Assembly: GCA_964455095.1 (NCBI GenBank)
Contig: CAYVUV010000077.1
Coordinates: forward strand, 1 to 64,000
Source of the DNA: CAYVUV01 sp964455095
GTDB taxonomy: Bacteria; Desulfobacterota; Binatia; HRBIN30; CADEER01
Length of the DNA: 64,000 nt
Reading direction: 5' to 3'
A model generated the notes under the pieces. The model was not told where the DNA came from. It did not search any database and was given only the letters and a program-made list of their open reading frames with translations. Of the stretch, positions 34,411 to 44,028 are shown piece after piece. Each line of letters begins with the position of its first letter. The stretch's first letter is position 1. A program made the position numbers and the translations under genes.

Positions 34411-35337
34411 TCACGCGCCGCCGACTGCTGCTCGGTTGCGGCGTATCTCGACCTCGCGCAGCAGCTTGCAGTACGAGCAGACCGCGCCGTATGCGGGGCT
34501 GCCGCAGCGCTCGCAATCTTGTGGGGGTTCAGTGGGCGCCTCGGCCAGCGCGACCCGCCCGGTTCGCAAAAACTCCTGCACGAACTTGAGCTTGCTCCCC
34601 GGGCTTGCAGCTTCGAGTCGGTTCAGCATGTCCTTGTAGACGAGCTGTGACGCCCCGATGCTGTTCGGGCACTCGTCGACGATGTAGTCGATGCCGCGGA
34701 AGAAGGAGTAGACCGCGCTCTCGTATTCGCTGGTGCGAAACAGTGGCTTGACCTTGCGCACGAAGCGCGGATGCGTCGGCTCCAACACCGGCCGCTGGCG
34801 CACGAGGTGATCCATCTGCCAATGCAACACGTTGCCGAGCAGACGCGCGGCTTCGTCATCGAGGTTGTGACCCGTCGCGACGACGGGGAATCCCCGGTCG
34901 ACGGCCAGCCGATCGAAGTAGTGGCGTTTGAGCGTGCCGCAGGCCGAGCAGGCAGGGCGGTGGGTATTGCTCGCCACCATCGGGACGGAGAGTCCTTCCT
35001 CGGCTAACGGAACGGTGAGGAGCGGCAGCCCGCGCGCGCTGGCGAACTCGACCGTCTTGCGCGTCGACTGATCCGAGTAGTCGCCGATGCCGAGCGACAG
35101 ATGTAGTCCGGTGGTGCGATAGCCGAGCGTGACGAGTATGTCCCACAGCGCCAGGCTGTCCTTCCCGCCCGACACCGCGACGAGCACCGGCTCGTCCTTG
35201 GTGAACATCCGCTCCTTCTCAATCGCGCGTTCGACCTGGCGTTGCATGTAGAACACGAAACAGGGGCGGCAGAAGCCGGCGTTGTGGTGGCGCAGCTGCA
35301 CTTCGGCGCGCGCGCGGCAGCGGGTGCAATTCTTCAT
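34411..35337 (-). CDS. ttuA: tRNA 2-thiolation enzyme TtuA
   Basis: A 308-residue PP-loop enzyme closely matching Thermus TtuA. Zinc Cys pairs C4/C7 and C23/C26; PP-loop SGGKDS at 56-61; [4Fe-4S] ligands C130, C133 and C223; ATGHNLDDEA at 154-163; and a second C-terminal zinc site (CERC, CSYC). It adenylates tRNA U/T54 and uses sulfur delivered by a ubiquitin-like carrier to form 2-thiouridine or 2-thioribothymidine. The neighbouring sulfur carrier and TrmI support this assignment. NcsA-type wobble thiolation is a possible but less likely alternative. Confidence 0.92.
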   Translation of the reverse strand: MKNCTRCRARAEVQLRHHNAGFCRPCFVFYMQRQVERAIEKERMFTKDEPVLVAVSGGKDSLALWDILVTLGYRTTGLHLSLGIGDYSDQSTRKTVEFASARGLPLLTVPLAEEGLSVPMVASNTHRPACSACGTLKRHYFDRLAVDRGFPVVATGHNLDDEAARLLGNVLHWQMDHLVRQRPVLEPTHPRFVRKVKPLFRTSEYESAVYSFFRGIDYIVDECPNSIGASQLVYKDMLNRLEAASPGSKLKFVQEFLRTGRVALAEAPTEPPQDCERCGSPAYGAVCSYCKLLREVEIRRNRAAVGGA

Positions 35338-35413
35338 GCGCCTCCATCCGCGGGCGCCACGGCGCCCCGGCCGCCGTGCAGCCGCACGGCGGTAGTGCTC
35401 AGCCGAGGCACGC

Positions 35414-35611
35414 TCAGATGCCTCCGGAGATCACGGAGCGAACTTCGATCTCGTCCTCGGCGCCCAGCATCTCGGTTTCGGGGACGAGCTCGTCGCCGCG
35501 GATCACCATGGCCGTCCCGGGCAGAAATCCGAGCTCGCTGAGGACGTCGCGCACGCGCCGACGGCCGGTAAGTTCCAGCTGCTTGCGCTGTGGCAAAACG
35601 GTGATTCGCAT
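35414..35611 (-). CDS. Ubiquitin-like sulfur carrier (MoaD/ThiS/TtuB type)
   Basis: A 65-residue beta-grasp protein with the RKQLELTGRRRVRDVLSELG and VIRGDELVPETE segments, ending ISGGI. Sulfur carriers are activated at a C-terminal Gly-Gly; here one Ile follows it. It lies 76 bases upstream of ttuA on the same strand and is the natural TtuB candidate. No ribosome-binding site precedes the ATG, while a promoter is predicted immediately upstream. Confidence 0.88.
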   Translation of the reverse strand: MRITVLPQRKQLELTGRRRVRDVLSELGFLPGTAMVIRGDELVPETEMLGAEDEIEVRSVISGGI

Positions 35612-35622
35612 GAGGCGGCCGG

Positions 35623-35651
35623 ACAGTATGGGAAAGCCCTGAACCTGTCAA
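35623..35651 (-). promoter_or_regulatory. Predicted promoter of the sulfur-carrier/ttuA/trmI cluster
   Basis: Reading the minus strand: TTGACA (35651-35646), 17-base spacer, TACTGT (35628-35623). The -35 is perfect and the spacing ideal, the -10 is 3 of 6. The start of transcription would fall about 5 bases before the sulfur-carrier ATG, implying a nearly leaderless mRNA. Confidence 0.4.
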
Positions 35652-35732
35652 TTCATGCGCGCGCGCCACGGCGCGCTTTACCTTGACTCGCTGGTGTGGG
35701 TCCGTTAAGCCGCCCGGAACGGGTACGATGCC

Positions 35733-37247
<1,515 letters not shown>

Positions 37248-37300
37248 CGGCCAACCTGCTGGGTCGCGGGGGGGCACGGCGGCGCCGCCGCGGCGCCTGA

Positions 37301-38557
37301 ATGCAGTACGCGCTCTTCATCGGGCTGCGCTACCTGCGCGCCAAGCGGCAAGAAGCCTTCATCTCGCTGATCACGCTCATCGCCACCGGCGGCGTCGCGA
37401 TCGGCGTCATGACCTTGAACGTCGTGCTCTCGGTGATGACCGGATTCGAGGAGGATCTGCGCGACCGCATTCTGGGCGTCAACCCGCACGTCCTGGTGAT
37501 GAGCTATCGCGGCGTCGTCGAGGATGCCGCGGGGCTGCTCGCCCGGGTGCGTGCCGTGCCCGACGTCGAAGCGGCGGCGCCGTTCGTGTACGGCCAGGTG
37601 ATGGTCTCGACGGCGAGCAAGGTCTCGGGGGCGTTGGTGCGCGGCTTGCCTCCCGGCACTGATGGCCCGGTCGATGTCGAACGCCACCTCACCTCCGGGC
37701 ACGTCGCCGCGCTGCAGGAGCGCCATCCCGTGTCGACAGCCGTCGCCGGTCAGTCCGGCGTGACACTGCCCGGCATCATCCTCGGCAAGGGGCTGGCGCG
37801 CCAGCTGGTGGTCGAGCCCGGCGCCGCGGTGAGCCTGGTGTCTCCGGTCGGTATCCCCACGGTGGTCGGGCTGGTGCCGCGCGTGAAGCGCTTCGTGGTC
37901 GTCGGGCTGTTCGATTCGGGCATGTCGGAGTACGACAGCGCGCTGGCCTATGTGAGCTTGTCCGACGCCCAACGCTTCTTCGGCATGGGCGAGGGCGTCA
38001 CGGGGATCGAAGTGCGGGTGCGCGATCTCTATCGCGCCGACCGCGTCAGCCTGCGGTTGACGGAAGAGCTCGGGTTCCCCTACCGCGTCCGCGATTGGAT
38101 GGAGATGAACCACAACATCTTCTCGGCCCTCAAGCTGGAGAAGACGGTGTACTTCATCGTCCTGCTGCTGATCGTCTTGGTGGCGGCCTTCAACATCATC
38201 GCCTCGCTGATCATGGTCGTGATGGAGAAGCGCAAGGACATCGCGATTCTGAAGTCGATGGGGGCCACGGCCTCGGGGATCGCGGCGATTTTTATCAGCA
38301 AGGGCCTGGTCATCGGCGCGGTGGGCACCGCGCTCGGCAATGTGGCCGGCTACGCGCTCTGTTGGGCGCTGCACCGCTACGAGTTCGTCGAGCTGCCGCC
38401 GGACGTCTTCTACGTCACGACGCTGCCGGTGCGCATGTACGCGTCGTACTTCGCGCTGGTGACGCTCGTCTCGCTTCTGATCTGCCTGCTCGCCGCCGTC
38501 TACCCCGCCCGCCAGGCGGCGCGCCTCGCGCCGGTGGATGTCCTGCGCTATGAGTGA
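37301..38557 (+). CDS. lolC: Lipoprotein-releasing ABC permease LolC/LolE
   Basis: A 418-residue inner-membrane protein with one N-terminal and three C-terminal transmembrane helices around a periplasmic domain (about 45-260), the MacB/LolC fold. The N-terminal FIGLRYLRAKRQEAFISLIT signature is typical. With LolD it extracts mature lipoproteins from the inner membrane. A single gene probably serves as a LolCE-type homodimer. It overlaps lolD by 8 bases. Confidence 0.94.
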   Translation: MQYALFIGLRYLRAKRQEAFISLITLIATGGVAIGVMTLNVVLSVMTGFEEDLRDRILGVNPHVLVMSYRGVVEDAAGLLARVRAVPDVEAAAPFVYGQVMVSTASKVSGALVRGLPPGTDGPVDVERHLTSGHVAALQERHPVSTAVAGQSGVTLPGIILGKGLARQLVVEPGAAVSLVSPVGIPTVVGLVPRVKRFVVVGLFDSGMSEYDSALAYVSLSDAQRFFGMGEGVTGIEVRVRDLYRADRVSLRLTEELGFPYRVRDWMEMNHNIFSALKLEKTVYFIVLLLIVLVAAFNIIASLIMVVMEKRKDIAILKSMGATASGIAAIFISKGLVIGAVGTALGNVAGYALCWALHRYEFVELPPDVFYVTTLPVRMYASYFALVTLVSLLICLLAAVYPARQAARLAPVDVLRYE

Positions 38558-39224
38558 CGGCCCGCTGATCGAAGCCGTTGGCCTGTCGAAGGTCTACGGC
38601 GATCACCACCGCGTCGCGGTGCTGACCGATCTGACGCTGTCGGTGGGGCGCGGCGAGAAGCTGGTCATCGTCGGCCAGTCGGGCGTCGGCAAGAGCACCC
38701 TGCTGCACATCCTCGGCTCGCTCGACCAGCCGTCGTCCGGCGTCGTGCGCTTCGACGGCGTCGATCTGGCCGGACTCGACGACCGCGAGGTGGCGCACTT
38801 TCGCAACCGCGAGATCGGCTTCGTGTTTCAGTTTCACCACCTGTTGCCCGATTTTACCGCCCTGGAAAACACCATGATGCCAGCCCTGATCCGCGGCATC
38901 GCGCGCGAGGAGGCGGCGGAGCTGGCGCGCGCGGTGTTGGTACAAGTCGGGCTGGCGCAGCGCCTGGAGCACAAGCCGGGCGAGCTTTCGGGCGGAGAAC
39001 AGCAACGCGTCGCCGTGGCGCGCGCCGTGGTGCTCTCGCCCCGCGCCGTGCTGGCTGACGAGCCGACGGGGAATCTCGATCCGGGGACGGCCGACGAGGT
39101 GCATCAACTGCTCGTCGAGCTCAATCGGACGCGCGGACTGACGCTGGTCATCGTGACCCACAACGACCGACTGGCGGCGCTGGCCGACCGCACGCTGCGG
39201 CTGCGCGACGGTCGCCTGTGCTGA
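38550..39224 (+). CDS. lolD: Lipoprotein-releasing ABC ATPase LolD
   Basis: A 224-residue ATPase: Walker A GQSGVGKST, the LolD-family FQFHHLLPDFTALEN motif, signature LSGGEQQRV, Walker B AVLADEPTGNLDP and H-loop VTHND. The ATG lies inside the lolC end (8-base overlap), so translation is coupled. It powers LolC for lipoprotein release. Confidence 0.96.
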   Translation: MSDGPLIEAVGLSKVYGDHHRVAVLTDLTLSVGRGEKLVIVGQSGVGKSTLLHILGSLDQPSSGVVRFDGVDLAGLDDREVAHFRNREIGFVFQFHHLLPDFTALENTMMPALIRGIAREEAAELARAVLVQVGLAQRLEHKPGELSGGEQQRVAVARAVVLSPRAVLADEPTGNLDPGTADEVHQLLVELNRTRGLTLVIVTHNDRLAALADRTLRLRDGRLC

Positions 39225-39246
39225 CCATGGCCGTGCGCTGGAGGAA

Positions 39247-39276
39247 AATGAGCACCCGGCCAGGGGTGCGCTCATT
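39247..39276 (+). other. Hairpin between lolD and bamA
   Basis: AATGAGCACCC pairs with GGGTG-CG-CTCATT across a 6-base loop (an 11-bp stem with a 2-base bulge), in the 112-base gap between lolD and bamA. No T-run follows, so it is not a clear terminator; it could be an attenuator or processing site. Confidence 0.4.
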
Positions 39277-39336
39277 GCTCAAGGGGCAGCGGTCTGGTAG
39301 GCCTGCTCCGTTTTGGTGACCTGTCGGGGGCAATGC

Positions 39337-41709
39337 GTGCGAGCGCTACTGGTAGCATTGGCGGTGGCAGCGCTGGCACTCCATGCGGGAGCGGCGGGCG
39401 CGGAAGGGCTGGGCCGCGTCGATCGCATCGCGGTCGACGGCAACGCGCGCGTCGAAGAGGAAGCCATTCGCGTGCGTTTGACCCTCAAGCCAGGCCCCGA
39501 CGCCAGTGCCGAGGTCATCGACGCAGACATTCGGTCGCTCTATCGAATGGGCTTCTTCGACGACATTCAGGCCGAGATCACCGAGTCTGGCAGCGAGCGG
39601 GTGCTCACCTATCGGGTGCGCGAACGCCCGTTCATCAACGCCGTCAAGATCGAAGGCGAGAAGAAGATCGACGAGGAGGAGCTCTCCACCGCACTGCGCG
39701 TGCGCCCCAATACGATTCTCGACCCCGAGAAAGCGCGCGGCGGTATCGCCGAGGCGAAGAAGCTGTACGAGAAGAAGGGCTACCTCGACGCCGCGATCAG
39801 CTATGTGACCAAGTCGGTCGGCGAGAACGAGGTCGTCGTCCAGTTCGACGTCGACGAAGGCAAACCGGTGCGAATCCACAAGTTCGTCTTCGAGGGGACG
39901 CGTGCCTTCTCCGACCGCCAGCTGAAGGGCGTCATGGCCACCAAGGAGGAGTGGATCCTCTCCTTCCTCACCGGGGCCGGCAACCTCGACCGCGAGGTGC
40001 TCAACACCGACACCGAGCGGCTCACCGCCTATTACTACGAGCACGGCTACATCGATGTCCGCGTCGACGAGCCGCTCATCCAGCGCGACAAAGACGGCCT
40101 CACCGTGACGTTCAAGATCGAAGAGGGCGAGGTGTATCAGTTCGGCACCATCACCCTCGACGGCGAGCTGCTGCCCGATAGCGAAGTCCTGACGAAGAAC
40201 TTGAAGGCAAAGGACGGCGAGACCTTCAAGCCCAGCCTGCTGCGCGAGGACATCAACGCCGTCACGGAGAGTTACGGCGACGCCGGCTACGCGTTCGTCA
40301 ACGTCACACCCGAGACCGCCGTCAATCCGGGCGAGAAGCGGGTCGACGTGGTGTACCGCATCGTCCGCGGTCCCGAGGTGTACATCGACCGCATCGAGAT
40401 CAGCGGCAACACCAAGACGCGCGACAAGGTCATTCGCCGCGAGGTCGAGCTGCAGGAGCAGCGGCGCTTCTCGGGTTCCAAGCTGCGCCGCAGCCAGGAG
40501 CGTCTGCGACGCCTCGGTTTCTTCGAAGACGTCAGCATCACTACCCGCAAGGCCGACGCCGACGATCGGCTCGACCTCATCGTCGACGTGAAAGAGGCCT
40601 CGACCGGTTCGTTCTCGGCCGGCGCCGGTATCAGCTCCGGTGAATCGTTCTTGTTCAACATCCGCCTATCGGAGATCAACCTCTTCGGCCGCGGCCAACG
40701 CGTCGTGCTCAACGCCGACTTCGGGTCGATTCGGCGTAACCTGAGCCTCAGTTTCACCGAGCCCTACTTTCTCGATACCGAGCTGTCGCTGGGCCTCGAT
40801 GCCTACAACTGGCGCTTGGACTTCGACGAGTTCACACGCGGCGGCACCGGCGGCGGCGTGCGCACCCTCTATCCCTTCACCGCCCTGGGCTGGAACGAGC
40901 TGTGGGGGATCTCGCTGGTCGACACGCGCCTCGGGCTCGACTACCGCATCGAGCAGGCGGAGATCAGCGACGTGAGCCGCAGCTCCGCCTCGGTGATCCG
41001 CGCCGAGGAGGGGACCAGCCTGACCAGCAGCATCACCCCGCGCATCTACCGCGACACCCGCAATCACCCGTTCGATCCCACCGCCGGGTCGCTGCAGGAC
41101 TTCTCGTTCGAAATCGCCGGCCTGGGTGGCGACAGCAAGTTCCTCAAGGCCGAGTCGCGCACGCGCTGGTACCAGCCGATCTGGACCAGCCCGCTGCTCG
41201 GCACCTTCGTCGCCTCGACGGGGTGGACCTTCGGGTACGGCTTCGGCTACGGGAGCCAGGAGGAGCTGCCGCTGTTCGAGCGCTATTTCCCCGGTGGCAT
41301 CAACTCGATCCGCGGCTACAGCGCGCGCTCGCTCGGCCCGCGTGTGCCGGTATTCTCGCAGCGCCGCCAGCCCGACACCATCTGCGACCCCGATGTGCCG
41401 GGGAGCTGTCAGGCGCGCTTGATCCGCCGCGATGTCATCGGCGGCAGCACGCAGCTGATTTTCAACAACGAGATCATCTTTCCCATCGTCCAGGCGCTGG
41501 GCCTGAAGGGCGTCGTGTTCTTCGACGCCGGCGAGGCGTTCTCGGCCTCCGACGGCATCAAGTTCAATGACATGCGGACCGCCGCGGGCTTCGGCTTGCG
41601 CTGGCTGTCACCGATTGGCCCGCTGCGTATCGAGATCGGTTTCCCGTTAAACCCCCGCGTCGGCGACGACACGCAGTCGGTGCTGTTTTCCTTTGGCGGT
41701 CCGCCGTGA
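39337..41709 (+). CDS. bamA: Outer-membrane protein assembly factor BamA
   Basis: A 790-residue Omp85 protein. A signal peptide (to AAGAEGLG) is followed by five POTRA domains (about residues 30-410, each with the FFDDI or GYLDA-type patterns) and a C-terminal beta-barrel with the RGYSAR L6-loop motif. It inserts outer-membrane barrels as the BAM core. GTG 39337 sits after CGGGGGCAA; TTG 39313 and GTG 39316 would lengthen the signal peptide. The chaperone gene skp follows 29 bases later. Confidence 0.95.
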   Translation: MRALLVALAVAALALHAGAAGAEGLGRVDRIAVDGNARVEEEAIRVRLTLKPGPDASAEVIDADIRSLYRMGFFDDIQAEITESGSERVLTYRVRERPFINAVKIEGEKKIDEEELSTALRVRPNTILDPEKARGGIAEAKKLYEKKGYLDAAISYVTKSVGENEVVVQFDVDEGKPVRIHKFVFEGTRAFSDRQLKGVMATKEEWILSFLTGAGNLDREVLNTDTERLTAYYYEHGYIDVRVDEPLIQRDKDGLTVTFKIEEGEVYQFGTITLDGELLPDSEVLTKNLKAKDGETFKPSLLREDINAVTESYGDAGYAFVNVTPETAVNPGEKRVDVVYRIVRGPEVYIDRIEISGNTKTRDKVIRREVELQEQRRFSGSKLRRSQERLRRLGFFEDVSITTRKADADDRLDLIVDVKEASTGSFSAGAGISSGESFLFNIRLSEINLFGRGQRVVLNADFGSIRRNLSLSFTEPYFLDTELSLGLDAYNWRLDFDEFTRGGTGGGVRTLYPFTALGWNELWGISLVDTRLGLDYRIEQAEISDVSRSSASVIRAEEGTSLTSSITPRIYRDTRNHPFDPTAGSLQDFSFEIAGLGGDSKFLKAESRTRWYQPIWTSPLLGTFVASTGWTFGYGFGYGSQEELPLFERYFPGGINSIRGYSARSLGPRVPVFSQRRQPDTICDPDVPGSCQARLIRRDVIGGSTQLIFNNEIIFPIVQALGLKGVVFFDAGEAFSASDGIKFNDMRTAAGFGLRWLSPIGPLRIEIGFPLNPRVGDDTQSVLFSFGGPP

Positions 41710-41738
41710 GAAAAAGAAGGAATGGAGGAGACATCGGT

Positions 41739-42248
41739 ATGAAGTTCTGGTGTGCCTTGGTCCTGGCGCTGACGCTGGCGACGGCGGCATCGGCACAGGC
41801 GATCAAGATCGGCTACGTCGATCTGCAGCGTGCGCTGAACGAATCGGAGGCCGGCAGGAAGGCCAAAGAGCGCTTCAAAGTGCAGGTCGATCGACTGCAG
41901 GTCGATCTCAAGAAGCAGAAAGAGTCGCTCGACGCCTTGAAGGAGCAGCTCGAGAAGAAGGCGCTGGTCATGAAGGAAGAGGAGCGGCGCAACCTCGAGA
42001 AGGATTACCAGCGCAAGCTGCGCGATTTCGAGCGCAGCTACAAGGACTCGCAGGGCGAGCTGCAACTCAAGGACAGCGAGCTCACCGCCGAGCTGCTCAA
42101 GGAGCTGCAGGGCGTGATCGAGGAGTTCGGCCGCGCCGGCAGCTACACCGTCATCCTCGAGCAGTCCAGCAGCAGCGTGCTGTACGGAGCGCCCGAAGTC
42201 GACCTGACCAACCAGGTGATCGAGGCCTATAACCAGAGGAAGCGCTAG
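41739..42248 (+). CDS. skp: Periplasmic chaperone Skp/OmpH
   Basis: A 169-residue protein with a signal peptide ending TAASAQA, the conserved IKIGYVDLQRALNES start of the mature protein and a long charged coiled coil (about 55-130) that forms the chaperone tentacles. It carries unfolded outer-membrane proteins to BamA. ATG 41739 is preceded by GGAGGAG; earlier frames overlap bamA. Confidence 0.94.
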   Translation: MKFWCALVLALTLATAASAQAIKIGYVDLQRALNESEAGRKAKERFKVQVDRLQVDLKKQKESLDALKEQLEKKALVMKEEERRNLEKDYQRKLRDFERSYKDSQGELQLKDSELTAELLKELQGVIEEFGRAGSYTVILEQSSSSVLYGAPEVDLTNQVIEAYNQRKR

Positions 42249-42341
42249 AGTGCCCCTGGCCCCCGATCTGGAGCCTCCGCGACCATCCGGTCACGCGCTC
42301 GATCCCGTGGCCCGGTCGAGCGCCGCCGCCCGAGGCGGCTG

Positions 42342-43124
42342 ATGGCCGGTGTCCGGATCCACCCGACCGCGCTCGTGGCGCCCGGGGCCGAGCTGGCCGC
42401 GGACGTCACGGTCGGCGCCTACGCGGTCATCGGATCGCGCGTGCGGGTCGGGGCGGGCACCGAGATCGGTCCGCACGTCGTCATCGACGGGCGCACCACC
42501 ATCGGGCAGGGCAACCGCATCTACCAGTTCGCGTCGATCGGGGCGCCGCCGCAAGACCTGAAATACAAGGGCGAGCTCAGCGAGCTGTTGATCGGCGACG
42601 GCAACCACATCCGCGAGTTCTGTACCCTCAACCCCGGCACCGCCGGCGGCGGCATGGTCACGCGGGTGGGCAATGCCAACATGCTGATGAATTACGTCCA
42701 CATCGCCCACGACTGTGCGCTCGGAAGCCACATCGTGCTGGCCAATGCCGCGCAGCTCGGCGGCCACGTGACGATCGAAGACTACGCCGTGCTCGGCGCG
42801 CTGGCGGGAATCCATCAGTTTGTAACCGTGGGCGAATCGGCTATGGTCGGAGCCGGGTCGATGGTGTCGCAGGATGTGCCGCCGTTTTGTAACGCAACCG
42901 GTGACCGCGCCCGCCTGCGGGGGCTCAACACCGTGGGCTTGAAGCGCCGCAACTTCGCGCCCGATGTCGCCCGGGCGATCAAACGCACCTATCGGGTGCT
43001 GTTCCAGTCCGGCCTCAAAGCCGCGGAAGCCGTCGCGCAGGCGCGCCAGGAGCACCCCGGCGTGCCCGAGGTGGAACGGCTGGCGGCCTTCGTCGAACGC
43101 TCGGAGCGCGGCGTCTGCCGGTGA
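42342..43124 (+). CDS. lpxA: UDP-GlcNAc acyltransferase LpxA
   Basis: A 260-residue left-handed beta-helix acyltransferase with hexapeptide repeats, the SIGAPPQDLKYKGE motif at 65-78, catalytic His123 in HIAHDC and a C-terminal LKRRNF helix region. It adds the first acyl chain to UDP-GlcNAc in lipid A synthesis. Residues 97-100 read NPGT where E. coli has HRGT. In related genomes lpxD and fabZ precede it; here the 93-base gap to skp holds neither. Confidence 0.95.
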   Translation: MAGVRIHPTALVAPGAELAADVTVGAYAVIGSRVRVGAGTEIGPHVVIDGRTTIGQGNRIYQFASIGAPPQDLKYKGELSELLIGDGNHIREFCTLNPGTAGGGMVTRVGNANMLMNYVHIAHDCALGSHIVLANAAQLGGHVTIEDYAVLGALAGIHQFVTVGESAMVGAGSMVSQDVPPFCNATGDRARLRGLNTVGLKRRNFAPDVARAIKRTYRVLFQSGLKAAEAVAQARQEHPGVPEVERLAAFVERSERGVCR

Positions 43125-43212
43125 AGCCGGGAGACGGTGGCGCCGTCGGGCGCCGGCCCTCCCCCGGTGTGGTAGCCCCGCCGGCGGGACGCGTCGAAGG
43201 CGGGTGTGCAAC

Positions 43213-44028
43213 ATGGAACGAGTTGGGTTGATCGCCGGCAACGGCCGCTTCCCGGTGCTCTTCGCCCGCACCGCCCGGGCCGAGGGGATGTCGGTGATCG
43301 CCGTCGCCCACGAGGGTGAGACCGAGCCCGACCTCGCCGCGCACACCGACGCGCTCACCTGGATCAAAGTCGGTCAGCTCGACGCGATCGTCAACGCGTT
43401 CAAGGCCCACGGCGTGCGGCGCGCCGTCATGGCCGGCGGCATCCGCAAGGCCGCGTTCATGGAGCACTTCGCCCCGGACGAGCGCGGCGCGCGCTGCCTC
43501 AGCCGCTTGACCGCCTGGAGCGATGACGCCCTGTTGCGCGGCGTGGCCGCGGAGCTGGAGAGCGAGGGCATCGAGGTGGTGGAGTCGACGCTCTTCCTGG
43601 CGTCGATCCTGACCCCCCTGGGGGCGCTCACGGCACGCGCGCCGGACGAGACCCAGTGGCGCGACGTGTGTTTCGGTCTGGCGGTCGCCAAAGGGATCGG
43701 CCGTTACGACATCGGCCAGACGGTGGTGGTCAAAGCGGGGATGGTCCTCGCCGTCGAGGCGCTCGAGGGCACCGATGCGGCGCTGCAGCGCGGCGGGGCG
43801 TTGGGCGGCGGCGCCGCCGTGGCGGTCAAGGTGAGCAAACCGGGGCAGGACCTGCGCTTCGACGTGCCCGCCGTGGGGCCACAGACGGTCGCGGTGTGCG
43901 CCGCGGCCGGCATCGCCGTGCTGGCGCTGGAGGCGGGCAAGACGCTGCTGCTCGAGCGCGAGGCCCTGCTCGCCAGCGCTGACACTGCCGGACTGTCTGT
44001 CGTCGGGGTTGCCGCCGATGACGTCTAA
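43213..44028 (+). CDS. lpxI: UDP-2,3-diacylglucosamine pyrophosphatase LpxI
   Basis: A 271-residue LpxI: MERVGLIAGNGRFPVLF start, VMAGGIRK, and the C-terminal GRYDIGQTVVVKAGMVLAVEALEGTD segment characteristic of the family. It releases UMP from UDP-2,3-diacylglucosamine to give lipid X, replacing LpxH. It overlaps the Gfo/Idh gene by 11 bases. Confidence 0.95.
   Translation: MERVGLIAGNGRFPVLFARTARAEGMSVIAVAHEGETEPDLAAHTDALTWIKVGQLDAIVNAFKAHGVRRAVMAGGIRKAAFMEHFAPDERGARCLSRLTAWSDDALLRGVAAELESEGIEVVESTLFLASILTPLGALTARAPDETQWRDVCFGLAVAKGIGRYDIGQTVVVKAGMVLAVEALEGTDAALQRGGALGGGAAVAVKVSKPGQDLRFDVPAVGPQTVAVCAAAGIAVLALEAGKTLLLEREALLASADTAGLSVVGVAADDV

Noticed and set aside
35674..35708. TTGACT with TAAGCC as a lysS promoter
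   Set aside because: The spacing is right, but the -10 matches only 2 of 6 bases.
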